Shown: positions 52,227-60,117, counted from the stretch's first letter. The stretch is 64,000 nucleotides of DNA from Desulfobulbaceae bacterium (GCA_011390165.1 JAABSV010000011.1:1-64000); one strand, 5' to 3'. The notes: generated from the letters alone by a model not told the origin. Program-made: numbers and translations.

Positions 52227-53765
52227 TTACTCCCGAAAACAATAGGGGTCAAGGGCCGAAAAAATATCCAGCCCAAAGCCATGGCTGACGGCCAGACAGC
52301 CGCCGCAGGCCGGACGGATCGGGCAGTCACGGCAGGCGGAACTCCCCAGCCGGTACCTTTCGGCAAGGGGGCTGTCGTATATTTCGGCCAGTGAACCGCA
52401 GCGGATGTTGCCCAGTGGGGAGGGAAGTTTCCGGCAGGCATGGACCACCCCATCCGGCAGAAGAGCGACAAAATTAAAGGCGGCACCGCAGCCAAATCCG
52501 GCACAGCCACCGCCAACCGAATGGCCCTGCTGCCAGCGGAGGAGATTGAAGAGATTCTCCTTTAATCGGATAACCGGGTTGTTCTCGGCCGCCTCAAGGT
52601 ATTCGGCCAGAAAGTGTCGGAACCCCTTTGGAGGAACTGACGCCAGAGCCGCCCCCTCCCCAACCATGGCCAGGCGGTTGAACGAGAAGAGATCAACCCG
52701 GTGGCGAAGGAGTTCCGCCAGGGGGAGAACCTGTTCCAGGTTGGCTCTGGTGAGAGTGAGCATGACCATCGAAAAGATTCCCATTTCCCCAAGGAGATCA
52801 AGAAAGGCCAGCACTCTGTCGAAATGCCCCACCCCGCGAATGTAATCGTTGTGGTCCGGCAGTCCCTCCAGGCTGACCTGGAAAAACTCCGGCTTTTTTA
52901 TTGCCAATATCTTCTCCAGCGTCGCCCTGTCTGCCGGGTTACCGAGGATGGCGGTGAGCAGGCCCCGTTCGCTGGCCCCCCGGTAGAACTGGTAAAAGTG
53001 TTCCGCCAGCAGAGGGTTGCCGCCTGTGAAACTGACCTGGCCATAGACATGCCGGGCCTGACAGAAGTCGTACAGCTGGTCGAGAACCCCTACACCCTCG
53101 GTCAGGGACATCTCGCGGCAGGGTCTGCGGTCGTAACAGTGGCGACAGTGCAGGTCACAGGCCTGGGTGAGATGCCACTGCAGGGTAAAGGCCTGGGCCT
53201 GGAGCAGTTCTTCGCTACCGGCCAGTTGGCGGGCAAAACTCTCGGGACGGACCAGGCGGGAGGCAGGAGCCAGCAGAAGACCACGGCCTTCGGCGGCCCA
53301 GAGGATATCATCGATCACCCCAATGGGAACCCCGGCGATACGGGCCGCTTCCCGGCTGGGTATGGCTTCGGTGACAATCTTCAAGGCCAAGAGATCGTGG
53401 CTGCCGGGAGTGCATATTTTCGGGTAGCTTCCAGGCTCCATGGCCTGGAGGAGGACAAACCCCTCCCCAGGGACCGGTCGACCACCCTGGCCGGCGAGCA
53501 GTTCCGGCAGCCCCTGCCAGCTGACGGCCACCAGGTCAAGACCGGGATGGACCCTTCGTACCTCTTCACTGGCGATGGCCGGCCTATTGGAGAGCTGATA
53601 GGCCGCCAACTCCACTGTCGCCAGATCGGCCAGAAACGGCGCCTCCCGGCATAGTTCCGGTTGTCTGACCAGCAACTTCGGGAGTTGCTCCGGCTGCGGA
53701 CAGCTGATATTGTCCGGCAGCAGGGGAAAACTGACCGGGTAGATCCTTTGCAGAAGACTCTTCAC
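52227..53765 (-). CDS. sbtM: Radical SAM/SPASM RiPP maturase, SbtM-like (thio/selenooxazole peptide)
   Basis: Predicted maturase of the selenocysteine-rich peptide encoded just upstream. The SAM cluster is Cys203, Cys207 and Cys210 in TQACDLHCRHCYDRRPC, and VSFTGGNPLLAEHF is the SAM-binding GGxP loop. The C-terminal third is a SPASM region: GGGCAGFGCGAAFNFVALLP, VVHACRKLPSPLGNI and SACRDCPIRPACGGCLAVSH, giving ligands for auxiliary 4Fe-4S clusters. Residues 1-190 lack iron ligands and probably recognise the leader peptide. I chose GTG 53765, preceded by AAGGA at 7 nt; the longer frame would overlap the precursor's terminator. Length 512. I recall an NCBI family of this type paired with SbtA peptides. 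The chemistry is inferred. Confidence 0.82.
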   Translation of the reverse strand: MKSLLQRIYPVSFPLLPDNISCPQPEQLPKLLVRQPELCREAPFLADLATVELAAYQLSNRPAIASEEVRRVHPGLDLVAVSWQGLPELLAGQGGRPVPGEGFVLLQAMEPGSYPKICTPGSHDLLALKIVTEAIPSREAARIAGVPIGVIDDILWAAEGRGLLLAPASRLVRPESFARQLAGSEELLQAQAFTLQWHLTQACDLHCRHCYDRRPCREMSLTEGVGVLDQLYDFCQARHVYGQVSFTGGNPLLAEHFYQFYRGASERGLLTAILGNPADRATLEKILAIKKPEFFQVSLEGLPDHNDYIRGVGHFDRVLAFLDLLGEMGIFSMVMLTLTRANLEQVLPLAELLRHRVDLFSFNRLAMVGEGAALASVPPKGFRHFLAEYLEAAENNPVIRLKENLFNLLRWQQGHSVGGGCAGFGCGAAFNFVALLPDGVVHACRKLPSPLGNIRCGSLAEIYDSPLAERYRLGSSACRDCPIRPACGGCLAVSHGFGLDIFSALDPYCFRE

Positions 53766-53897
53766 TTGGTTTTCCTTACCGGGTTGCCGGCCGGCTCTGC
53801 CTTGCTTTACAGAAAAAGAGGCGCATTTTTTCTCCGCATTCTTCTTCTGCAGGCGGTCGACATCTACCTGATTAGACAGGGCAATCGGAAAAAAAGA

Positions 53898-53934
53898 GAT
53901 CGGCCGACAGCTGTTGCACAGCCATCGGCCGATC
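53898..53934 (-). terminator. Strong intrinsic terminator between precursor peptide and maturase
   Basis: Ten-bp outer stem GATCGGCCGA/TCGGCCGATC extended by seven more pairs to a 3-nt loop. On the minus strand it is followed by CTCTTTTTTT. Its place after the peptide gene would give abundant precursor mRNA with limited readthrough into the maturase gene. Confidence 0.88.
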
Positions 53935-53966
53935 AAATCGCGTCGCTCTGACCCGACAGGACTCAA

Positions 53967-53985
53967 CAGGTGCGGACCGCACCTG
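53967..53985 (-). promoter_or_regulatory. SECIS-like hairpin 4 (after TGA codon 111, in 3' UTR)
   Basis: CAGGTGC, loop GGTCC, GCACCTG: a 7-bp stem beginning 13 nt after the fourth TGA and running past the final stop. The GGTC loop on a GTGC/GCAC stem closely resembles the E. coli fdhF SECIS apex. Confidence 0.7.
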
Positions 53986-53992
53986 GGCGGTA

Positions 53993-54331
53993 TCAGCTTC
54001 AGCCGCTTTTGGCCGCTTCTTTTTTCGGTTCTTCGACCGGTTCACCGCTTGCCTTGGCTGCGCCATCAGTTTCGTCTGTGCTGGTGCGCACGGCACCATC
54101 CTTGGCCCCACCTCAGCCGCTGGCGGCGGCCGGTTTCTTCACCTCAGCGCTCACGGCGCCGGGCTTGGCCCCTCAGCCGCTACCGGCGGCCGGCTTACTC
54201 ACCTCAGCGCTCCCGGCGCTGGGTTTGGCCCCTCAACCACTCCCCGAGGCATGGGCACCGGGCAGGGTCACCCCTCCGGCACTGAGCAGGCTGGCCACAC
54301 CCAGACCCGCCAGTATTTTTTTCATCTTCAT
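53993..54331 (-). CDS. sbtA: Multi-selenocysteine RiPP precursor peptide, SbtA-like
   Basis: A 112-codon frame with TGA at codons 33, 53, 73 and 111, ending at another TGA after Ser112. The leader is MKMKKILAGLGVASLLSAGG then VTLPGAHASGSG. Each internal TGA follows Ser-Gly and the first three are followed by G-(G)-A-K. A 20-residue repeat (GAKPxAxSAEVxKPAAxSG) continues in frame across TGA codons, which chance would not keep. Each TGA has a pentaloop hairpin 11-15 nt downstream, as selenocysteine insertion needs. AGGAGG lies 5 nt before the first ATG. The next gene is a SPASM radical SAM maturase. I interpret it as a selenopeptide whose Ser-Gly-Sec units are modified. Reading TGA as stop would leave only a 32-residue leader. 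Confidence 0.85.
54083..54097 (-). promoter_or_regulatory. SECIS-like hairpin 3 (after TGA codon 73)
   Basis: GGTGC, loop CGTGC, GCACC: a 5-bp stem starting 15 nt after the third TGA. An extra Gly codon after this TGA shifts it by three bases compared with hairpins 1 and 2. Confidence 0.65.
54145..54161 (-). promoter_or_regulatory. SECIS-like hairpin 2 (after TGA codon 53)
   Basis: CGGCGC, loop CGTGA, GCGCTG: 6-bp stem with one G-T pair, starting 11 nt after the second TGA. The base that differs from hairpin 1 keeps pairing while changing the amino acid. Confidence 0.7.
54205..54221 (-). promoter_or_regulatory. SECIS-like hairpin 1 (after TGA codon 33)
   Basis: CAGCGC, loop CGGGA, GCGCTG: perfect 6-bp stem starting 11 nt after the first TGA, within the coding repeat. 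Confidence 0.7.
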
Positions 54332-54409
54332 CCCGACCTCCTTCTGGCATCGTGTACAGCATATCGATAGGACCATCCGATCAATACACCGCTCTCCATA
54401 GGTAATCGT

Positions 54410-54439
54410 TTTATACCAATGGCGATGCCGGAAAGTCAA
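54410..54439 (-). promoter_or_regulatory. Promoter of the selenopeptide gene
   Basis: On the minus strand TTGACT and TATAAA are separated by 18 nt, among the best sigma-70 matches in the window. It lies in the gap after pyrF and implies a leader of about 70 nt. Confidence 0.65.
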
Positions 54440-54445
54440 TCAGGA

Positions 54446-55192
54446 TCAGGAATGTTTCCCGTTTATCTCCCCTGCCGATCGCGCCTGCAGGTGCATAATC
54501 TCCGCCTGCATCCCCTCTATCACCGCCAGCGGGTCGGAGGCCCGAGTGATCGGTCGGCCGACCACCACATGGCTGGCGCCACTAGCGAAGGCCCGGGCCG
54601 CAGTAACAACCCGCTGCTGATCGTCAAGGCTCTCCTGCTGGTTAACACCAGGGCGAATTCCAGGCGTGACGATGAGCAGGCGATCACCCAGTTCCTGCCG
54701 CAGCCGCCCGGCCTCAAGCCCGGACGAGACCACCCCGTCACAGCCCAGGGCAAGGGCTCGTGCCGCGCGGTAGAAAACAAGGTCGGCGATTGAACCGGTC
54801 ATTCCCATCGCCCGCATATCCTCCTCGCCGAAGCTGGTCAACACAGTCACCGCCAGAAGGCGCATATCCCCCCTTGCCGATACCGCAGCCCGAATGATCG
54901 GATCGTTGCCATGGATGGTTGCCAGACTCACCCCCCGGTTGTTGAGCTGCTCGACGGCCAGCCGGACAGTCTCGGGGATATCGAAAAACTTCAGATCGAG
55001 CATAACCTTGTGGCCACGCTCGACCAACCAGTCGACACTGGCAAACCAGCTCCCCATGAAGAGCTGCAGGCCGACCTTGAAAAAACCGATGCGTGATTCA
55101 CAACGGCGCACCAGGGCCTTCGCCTCTGCCAGGGTGTCGACATCAAGGGCAACGATTATCTTCTCGTTCAGTGGTACCACAGTATGTTCCAT
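54446..55192 (-). CDS. pyrF: Orotidine-5'-phosphate decarboxylase
   Basis: Final step of UMP synthesis: decarboxylates OMP. The sequence opens KIIVALDVDTLAEAKALVRR with the first substrate Asp. It has IGFFKVGLQLFM with the Lys, and the catalytic DLKFFDIPETVRLAVEQL (Asp-x-Lys-x-x-Asp). Then come IVTPGIRPG, the phosphate-binding loop, and VVGRPITRASDPLAVIEGM. Length about 248, standard type I. Two adjacent ATGs exist; I used the second, with GGAAGGG just upstream. It precedes the selenopeptide gene on the same strand, but that gene has its own promoter. Confidence 0.96.
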   Translation of the reverse strand: MEHTVVPLNEKIIVALDVDTLAEAKALVRRCESRIGFFKVGLQLFMGSWFASVDWLVERGHKVMLDLKFFDIPETVRLAVEQLNNRGVSLATIHGNDPIIRAAVSARGDMRLLAVTVLTSFGEEDMRAMGMTGSIADLVFYRAARALALGCDGVVSSGLEAGRLRQELGDRLLIVTPGIRPGVNQQESLDDQQRVVTAARAFASGASHVVVGRPITRASDPLAVIEGMQAEIMHLQARSAGEINGKHS

Positions 55193-55227
55193 CATCCCTT
55201 CCCATCAAGTAGCACGGCTAGTTGTAA

Positions 55228-55380
55228 TTGTTCATCGGTATGCAGCCAAAGTCTGCTGAACCCGGATCTGCACCCGTTCATCGAGTGCTCCCCAGGTACG
55301 ATCAGGCCGGCCACCGAGCTAGAGTTGGCTCTGTGCGGTAGCCGGGCCGGGCGCAAATATGGGTGCTGGTGAACGGGCAC
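55228..55380 (-). repeat. Dispersed structured intergenic repeat, copy D
   Basis: About 153 bp in reverse orientation. Read on the minus strand it begins GTGCCCGTTCACCAGCACCC and ends near CGATGAACAA. It keeps the GAGCCAACTCTAGCTCGGTG core and the GATGAACGGGTGCAG segment. It lies directly upstream of pyrF. Confidence 0.85.
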
Positions 55381-55622
55381 GGGTGCCTGCTGCCCTGGCT
55401 CGTGAGGCAGGTCCTCTCCTCTTCTGGCCGCTGCCGCCGGTTGAGTGCTCCACATGCTCGATCTGCGCACTGCGTTGTCCTCTCTGTTTACCTGCCACTG
55501 TAGAACCAACGCACTGGCTCGACCACAAAAAAAATTCCGGCAAGCCATTTCCCCACCCCGGAAACAGGAGGCAGAGGCAGTTGGAAGCCTCTGCGGGCTG
55601 AGGATGGAAGGAACTACCCTTC

Positions 55623-55651
55623 TTTACATTACGGTTGATGGATAGTACAAT
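55623..55651 (+). promoter_or_regulatory. Candidate promoter for the monooxygenase-like gene
   Basis: TTTACA and TACAAT with a 17-nt spacer, about 100 nt before the ATG. Confidence 0.5.
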
Positions 55652-55749
55652 AATTATTGTGGTAATCAAAAAATACCACTGGAGCACGGTCGGGCGCTCG
55701 CTACCAGGCCGGCACAATCCCCCTCCGGCAGCCGAAAAGGAGAGACAAA

Positions 55750-56034
55750 ATGACTATCAAAATCTTCATCAAACGTACCGTGAGCCCGGAAGATGTCCTC
55801 CCGTTAACCACTCTGCTGAAAAAACTGCGCAGCCTTAGCCTCAATCAAAACGGCTACATCCATGGAGAAACCCTGCGTCGGATCGACAGACCGAACGAGT
55901 CCATGGTGATAAGCACCTGGCAGTCCCTCGATGACTGGAACAGTTGGCTGAGCAATCCGGAACGGGTTGCCATCCAGGACGAAATCGACCATCTCCTCGG
56001 GGTGGAAACGGAGTATGCCGTCTACGAGGTGTAA
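55750..56034 (+). CDS. ABM-fold (antibiotic biosynthesis monooxygenase-like) protein
   Basis: A 94-residue dimeric alpha+beta barrel protein of the ABM superfamily. Pattern: IKIFIKRTVSPEDVLPLTTL, then LNQNGYIHGETLRRIDRPNE, MVISTWQSLDDWNSWLSNPE (the conserved W-x-S-x-x-x-x-x-W-x-x-S block) and a short tail. Members include haem-degrading and quinol oxygenases, but in anaerobes many have unknown roles. AAGGAG lies 9 nt upstream. It stands alone before the oxaloacetate decarboxylase operon. Confidence 0.85.
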   Translation: MTIKIFIKRTVSPEDVLPLTTLLKKLRSLSLNQNGYIHGETLRRIDRPNESMVISTWQSLDDWNSWLSNPERVAIQDEIDHLLGVETEYAVYEV

Positions 56035-56089
56035 CCGAAACCGCTGTACGGAACCCCTGCCTCATGGTACAATCCTCCGCCAATAGTTC

Positions 56090-56128
56090 GCCGGCTGGTT
56101 GACATTTGCCAACAATCGACCAGCCGGC
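56090..56128 (+). terminator. Hairpin after the monooxygenase-like gene
   Basis: GCCGGCTGGT pairs with ACCAGCCGGC across 19 nt, followed by CTTTCC. A weak T-tract makes termination likely but not certain. Confidence 0.5.
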
Positions 56129-56286
56129 CTTTCCAGAGACCAGTCGCCGGACCAGCAGTTGATCACATTTACACGCCTGTTTATGCACGGACGTGTTTTG
56201 TGCGCTGTACTCGCCTGGTGTAGCTCGAGCCGGCTGCTCAGCCCTGCACCACTCACCTAAGAAATCCATACCGAGGTGAACAGAAA

Positions 56287-56556
56287 ATGATTTTTGAAGG
56301 TATTAAACTCATGGTCGTCGGCATGACCACCGTCATGCTCTTTCTCAGCCTGATGATATTTTTCATCAACCTGGTTGCCAGACTGACCAGGGGAGTAACC
56401 GCCAGGGAACTTGAGGGCATTGAAAAGGAAAGGGCATTCCAGGCAGAACAACGAAGGAAGGCAAAAGAGGCCGCGTCGATGGATGCAGACGAGGACATCG
56501 CCGTTATTGCCGCCGCTGTTGCCACGTATGAGGCCGAGCGGTTCGCCCGCGCGTAA
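56287..56556 (+). CDS. oadG: Oxaloacetate decarboxylase gamma chain (OadG family)
   Basis: Small membrane-anchor subunit of a sodium-pumping decarboxylase, needed to assemble alpha and beta. The 89 residues have one N-terminal transmembrane helix (IKLMVVGMTTVMLFLSLMIF) with the OadG-typical G-M-T-T/G-V, then a charged coiled region and an Ala/Val-rich end (EDIAVIAAAVATYE). That end matches the E-x-x-A-A-I-x-A-A motif of OadG/MmdD tails. GAGG lies upstream. It is the first gene of the three-gene operon. Confidence 0.87.
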   Translation: MIFEGIKLMVVGMTTVMLFLSLMIFFINLVARLTRGVTARELEGIEKERAFQAEQRRKAKEAASMDADEDIAVIAAAVATYEAERFARA

Positions 56557-56640
56557 AGAGAGAACTGGTTTCACTTCTGGTTGCGCACCGCCCAGAGAGA
56601 GGAACGACCAGACCTAACCACAAAAGTAAGGAGAAGAACG

Positions 56641-58440
56641 GTGAGTAAAAAGGTTATTCAATTCATGGATACGTCCTTTCGGGACGGTTTTCAGTCGGTT
56701 TTTGGCGCAAGGGTGTTGACCGATGACTTTATGCCGGCGGTGAAGGCCTCGGTCGAAGCGGGGATCACCAACATGGAGGCCGGCGGTGGCGCCCGTTTCC
56801 AGAGTCTCTTTTTCTACTGTGGCGAATCGGCGTTTGACATGATGGACCGCTTCCGCAAGGAGGTTGGTCCCGATATTGCCCTGCAGACCCTGGCCCGGGG
56901 CATCAATGTCGTCGCCTTGAGCCAGTGCCCGCGGGATATCATTGACCTGCACGCCAAGATGTTCAAAAAGCACGGCATCACTACCATCCGTAACTTCGAC
57001 GCCTTGAATGATGTCCGTAATCTCGAATACTCCGGCCAGCGAATTGCCCACCACGGCTTGAACCACCAGATCGTCATTTCGATGATGGAACTCCCCCCTG
57101 GCTGCAGCGGTGCCCATAGCCCGGAATTCTATATGGACCGCCTGAAGCAGATCCTGGATGCGAAAATTCCCTTCCATTCAATCTGCTTTAAGGACGCCTC
57201 CGGAACCTGCAACCCCACCAAGGTTTTCGAAACCCTGAAGGCCGCCCGGAAAATGGTCTCTGACGACACCATCCTCTGGTTCCACACCCACGATACTGCC
57301 GGTCTCGGAATCTCCCAGAACATGGCCGCCATCGAAGGCGGCGCCAATGGCATCGACCTGGCCAAATCACCGGTATCCGGGGGCACCTGCCAACCGGATA
57401 TCCTTTCGATGATGCACGCCATGAAGGGAACCCAATACACCCTCGACCTCGACTACGAAAAGATTCTCGTGGCCATGGATGCCTTCGAAGAGGCAATGAA
57501 GGATTATTTCTTCCCACCCGAGGCGAAGATGGTCTCTTCCCGGGTCACCCTCTCACCGATGCCTGGTGGGGCGCTGACCGCCAACACCATGATGATGCGT
57601 GATACCGGTACCCTCCACCTCTACGCCGATGTCATCAAGGAAATGTCCGAGGTCGTTGCCCGGGGTGGTTTCGGCACCTCGGTTACCCCGGTTTCCCAGT
57701 TCTACTTCCAGCAGGCATACCTCAACGTCACCCAGGGCCGGTGGAAGAAAATCAACCCCAGTTACGGCAACATGGTACTCGGCTACTTCGGCCGGACCCC
57801 GGTACCGCCGGACGCCGAGATCGTCAAGATCGCCAGCGAGCAGCTTGGTAAGCCGGTGTTCACCGACGACCCCCTTGATATCCTCGAACCGGGTATCCCG
57901 AAGGCCACCAAGATCCTCGAAGAGAACAAGCTGCCAGTCACCGACGAAAACATCTTCATCATAGCCAGCTGCGAACAAAAGGGCCTTGACTACCTTCTCG
58001 GCAATGCGATTGTCAATATCCGCAAGATCAGCGATGCGCCCAAAGAGGAGAAAAAGACCGGCGGCAAACAGGCTGCCGCCGCACCCGCCGCCCCAGCGGC
58101 AATCGGCCCGCGCAGCTACACCATCACAGTCAACAACCGCCCCTACAACGTTTCCGTTTCCGAGGCCGGTGCCATCCACTCCACCCCGGTGGCCGCCCCG
58201 GTCGCCCCCGCTCCGGCAGCGGTGGAGGGAACCGACGTTGAAGCTCCGACCCCCGGCAATATCCTGAAGATCCTGGTTGAGCTGGGAGCCACCGTCACCA
58301 AGGACCAGCCTCTGGTGGTCATGGAGGCGATGAAGATGGAGTCAGAAGTCAAAGCACCCTGTGCCGGCAAGATTGTCGCCATCCACATTGCCCCCGGGGA
58401 TACTGTCCAGGCCTCCGACCTGCTGTTCACCATCGGTTGA
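56641..58440 (+). CDS. oadA: Biotin-dependent carboxyltransferase, oxaloacetate decarboxylase alpha-type
   Basis: Soluble subunit that moves the carboxyl group from oxaloacetate (or a related acid) to its own biotin. Residues 1-300 form the TIM-barrel carboxyltransferase. It has FMDTSFRDGFQSV in place of the usual TLRDAHQS, CFKDASGTCNP with the active-site lysine, and LWFHTHDTAGLG with the two metal histidines. A PYC_OADA domain follows to about 460, then an Ala/Pro linker. The C-terminal biotinyl domain has VVMEAMKMESEV with the biotinyl lysine. GTG start with AAGGAG 8 nt upstream; length 599. Methylmalonyl-CoA:pyruvate transcarboxylase function is an alternative. Confidence 0.88.
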   Translation: MSKKVIQFMDTSFRDGFQSVFGARVLTDDFMPAVKASVEAGITNMEAGGGARFQSLFFYCGESAFDMMDRFRKEVGPDIALQTLARGINVVALSQCPRDIIDLHAKMFKKHGITTIRNFDALNDVRNLEYSGQRIAHHGLNHQIVISMMELPPGCSGAHSPEFYMDRLKQILDAKIPFHSICFKDASGTCNPTKVFETLKAARKMVSDDTILWFHTHDTAGLGISQNMAAIEGGANGIDLAKSPVSGGTCQPDILSMMHAMKGTQYTLDLDYEKILVAMDAFEEAMKDYFFPPEAKMVSSRVTLSPMPGGALTANTMMMRDTGTLHLYADVIKEMSEVVARGGFGTSVTPVSQFYFQQAYLNVTQGRWKKINPSYGNMVLGYFGRTPVPPDAEIVKIASEQLGKPVFTDDPLDILEPGIPKATKILEENKLPVTDENIFIIASCEQKGLDYLLGNAIVNIRKISDAPKEEKKTGGKQAAAAPAAPAAIGPRSYTITVNNRPYNVSVSEAGAIHSTPVAAPVAPAPAAVEGTDVEAPTPGNILKILVELGATVTKDQPLVVMEAMKMESEVKAPCAGKIVAIHIAPGDTVQASDLLFTIG

Positions 58441-58512
58441 CAGAGGCTGTACGCTGCCGGTTCCCGGGCCTGCCCGGGAACCGATTCTTGTTGCTCTTAC
58501 CGGGATAGTGTT

Positions 58513-60027
58513 ATGAAAACCAGATTCTGCATACTCGTTGTGCTGGCCGCGCTGTTCAGCTGGCCGTTTACCGCCTGGGCGGAAAACGGTCCGGTGACAA
58601 TCGTCGCGCCGGCTGACGCCAAAATCATCCGGGTTCTGGTGCAACCGGGTGGTTTCGTCTACAGCGGTGACGAGATCGCCACCCTGAAACAGGACAACGG
58701 CACCGTCATAGTGCTCAAGGCAGGTTCCGCCGGAAGGATAACGGAACTGTCGGTACGGGCGTACCAGAGGGTCAGCAAGGGAGAGCAGCTTGGGCTCCTC
58801 GACACTGCCCAGATCGTCGCCGATCAGCCCACCACCGGTGCCGCCAGGGAACTCCCCGGCTTCTCCACCCTGCTTGGCAATCTCTTCAAGACCACCGGCC
58901 TGTACGGGGTGATTGACGGCCAGGCCAACAAGGACTGGACCGTCGGCATCGGCCGGGTGCTGATGATTCTTGTCGGCCTTGCTCTTCTCTACCTGGGGAT
59001 ATTTAAAAAATTTGAGCCGCTGCTCCTCGTCCCCATCGGCTATGGAGCCATTCTGGCCAACATTCCCCTGGCCGGTATGGCCGAACCTGGCGGAATTTTA
59101 TACTATATTTATGAGATGGGTATAACCACCGGGGTCTTCCCGCTGCTCATTTTCATGGGTGTCGGCGCCCTGACCGACTTCGGGCCAATGATTGCCAACC
59201 CGAAGACCATTCTCCTCGGCGGTGCCGCCCAGTTCGGTATCTTCACCACCCTGATCGGGGCCCTGTTGCTCAGCGACCTGGTTCCGGGAATTAACTTCTC
59301 TCTGCGTGATGCCGCATCCATCGGCATTATCGGTGGCGCCGACGGGCCGACGGCCATCTTTCTCTCCAGCCAGCTCTCGCCGCACCTGCTCGGCTCCATC
59401 GCCATCGCCGCCTACTCGTATATGGCCCTGGTGCCGTTGATTCAACCACCGATCATGCGCTGGTTGACCACCCCGGAAGAACGGCAGATCAAGATGGTCC
59501 AGATGCGGCATGTCTCGAAACTGGAGAAGATGCTTCTGCCCCTGCTGGTCCTCGGCATCTGCGCTTTCCTGCTGCCTTCGGCGGCACCGCTGATCGGCAT
59601 GTTCATGCTCGGCAACCTGGCCAAGGAGTGCGGGGTGGTGGACAGGCTCTCCAACACCATCAAGGACTCGCTGATGTACACCGTGACCATCTTTCTCGGT
59701 CTCGGGGTCGGCTCGAAACTCTCCGCCGACAAGTTTCTCAATCTTGAGACCCTGGGGATTCTCGTCCTGGGAATGGTGGCCTTCTGCATCGGCACCGCCG
59801 CCGGAGTCCTTCTCGCCAAACTGATGAACAAGATGAGCAAGACCCCGATAAACCCGCTGATTGGCGCCGCCGGCGTCTCGGCAGTTCCGATGGCGGCCAG
59901 GGTCGTCAACAAGGTCGGTCTTGAGGCCAACCCACAGAACCATCTGATCATGCATGCGATGGGTGCCAACGTCTCCGGAGTAATCGGGTCGGCGGTGGCG
60001 GCCGGGGTCCTCCTCGCCATCCTCTAG
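58513..60027 (+). CDS. oadB: Oxaloacetate decarboxylase beta chain with N-terminal signal and biotinyl-like domain
   Basis: Membrane subunit that decarboxylates carboxybiotin and pumps Na+ outward. Core motifs of OadB/GcdB/MmdB are present: [38 protein letters not shown] with the Na+-site Asp, [18 protein letters not shown], and [19 protein letters not shown]. Ordinary beta chains have 370-430 residues; this one has 504. The extra N-terminus consists of a signal sequence ([20 protein letters not shown]) and a biotinyl/lipoyl-like barrel (about 26-105), with no M-K-M lysine to carry a cofactor. That domain would face the periplasm. Stop is followed by a terminator. Confidence 0.92.
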   Translation: MKTRFCILVVLAALFSWPFTAWAENGPVTIVAPADAKIIRVLVQPGGFVYSGDEIATLKQDNGTVIVLKAGSAGRITELSVRAYQRVSKGEQLGLLDTAQIVADQPTTGAARELPGFSTLLGNLFKTTGLYGVIDGQANKDWTVGIGRVLMILVGLALLYLGIFKKFEPLLLVPIGYGAILANIPLAGMAEPGGILYYIYEMGITTGVFPLLIFMGVGALTDFGPMIANPKTILLGGAAQFGIFTTLIGALLLSDLVPGINFSLRDAASIGIIGGADGPTAIFLSSQLSPHLLGSIAIAAYSYMALVPLIQPPIMRWLTTPEERQIKMVQMRHVSKLEKMLLPLLVLGICAFLLPSAAPLIGMFMLGNLAKECGVVDRLSNTIKDSLMYTVTIFLGLGVGSKLSADKFLNLETLGILVLGMVAFCIGTAAGVLLAKLMNKMSKTPINPLIGAAGVSAVPMAARVVNKVGLEANPQNHLIMHAMGANVSGVIGSAVAAGVLLAIL

Positions 60028-60073
60028 CGACCGGCGCAGGCGACCGGATAACCGTCCGGAACTGAAGGAAAAG

Positions 60074-60117
60074 GGGGGCTCTCCACAGCAGCGTGGGCAG
60101 CCCCCTCTCTCTTTTTT
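60074..60117 (+). terminator. Rho-independent terminator of the oxaloacetate decarboxylase operon
   Basis: GGGGGCT pairs with AGCCCCC; the hairpin is followed by TCTCTCTTTTTT. It lies about 47 nt after the oadB stop. Confidence 0.85.

Larger units (their letters stand above)
55193..55749. other. Divergent intergenic region with repeat copy D
   Basis: About 555 nt. It contains repeat copy D (reverse orientation), a GCAGAGGC/GCCTCTGC hairpin at about 55571-55594, and the promoter of the following gene. ORFs here are repeat-derived. Confidence 0.6.

Noticed and set aside
53766-53966. N-terminal extension of the radical SAM maturase to 53966
   Set aside because: It would begin within the selenopeptide 3' hairpin and run through the intrinsic terminator. 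A GTG with a good ribosome site lies at 53765.
53970-54401. 143-residue plus-strand ORF opposite the selenopeptide gene
   Set aside because: It is open only because TGA on the other strand reads TCA here. The composition is Leu/Ala/Pro-rich shadow sequence, with no ribosome site or family similarity.
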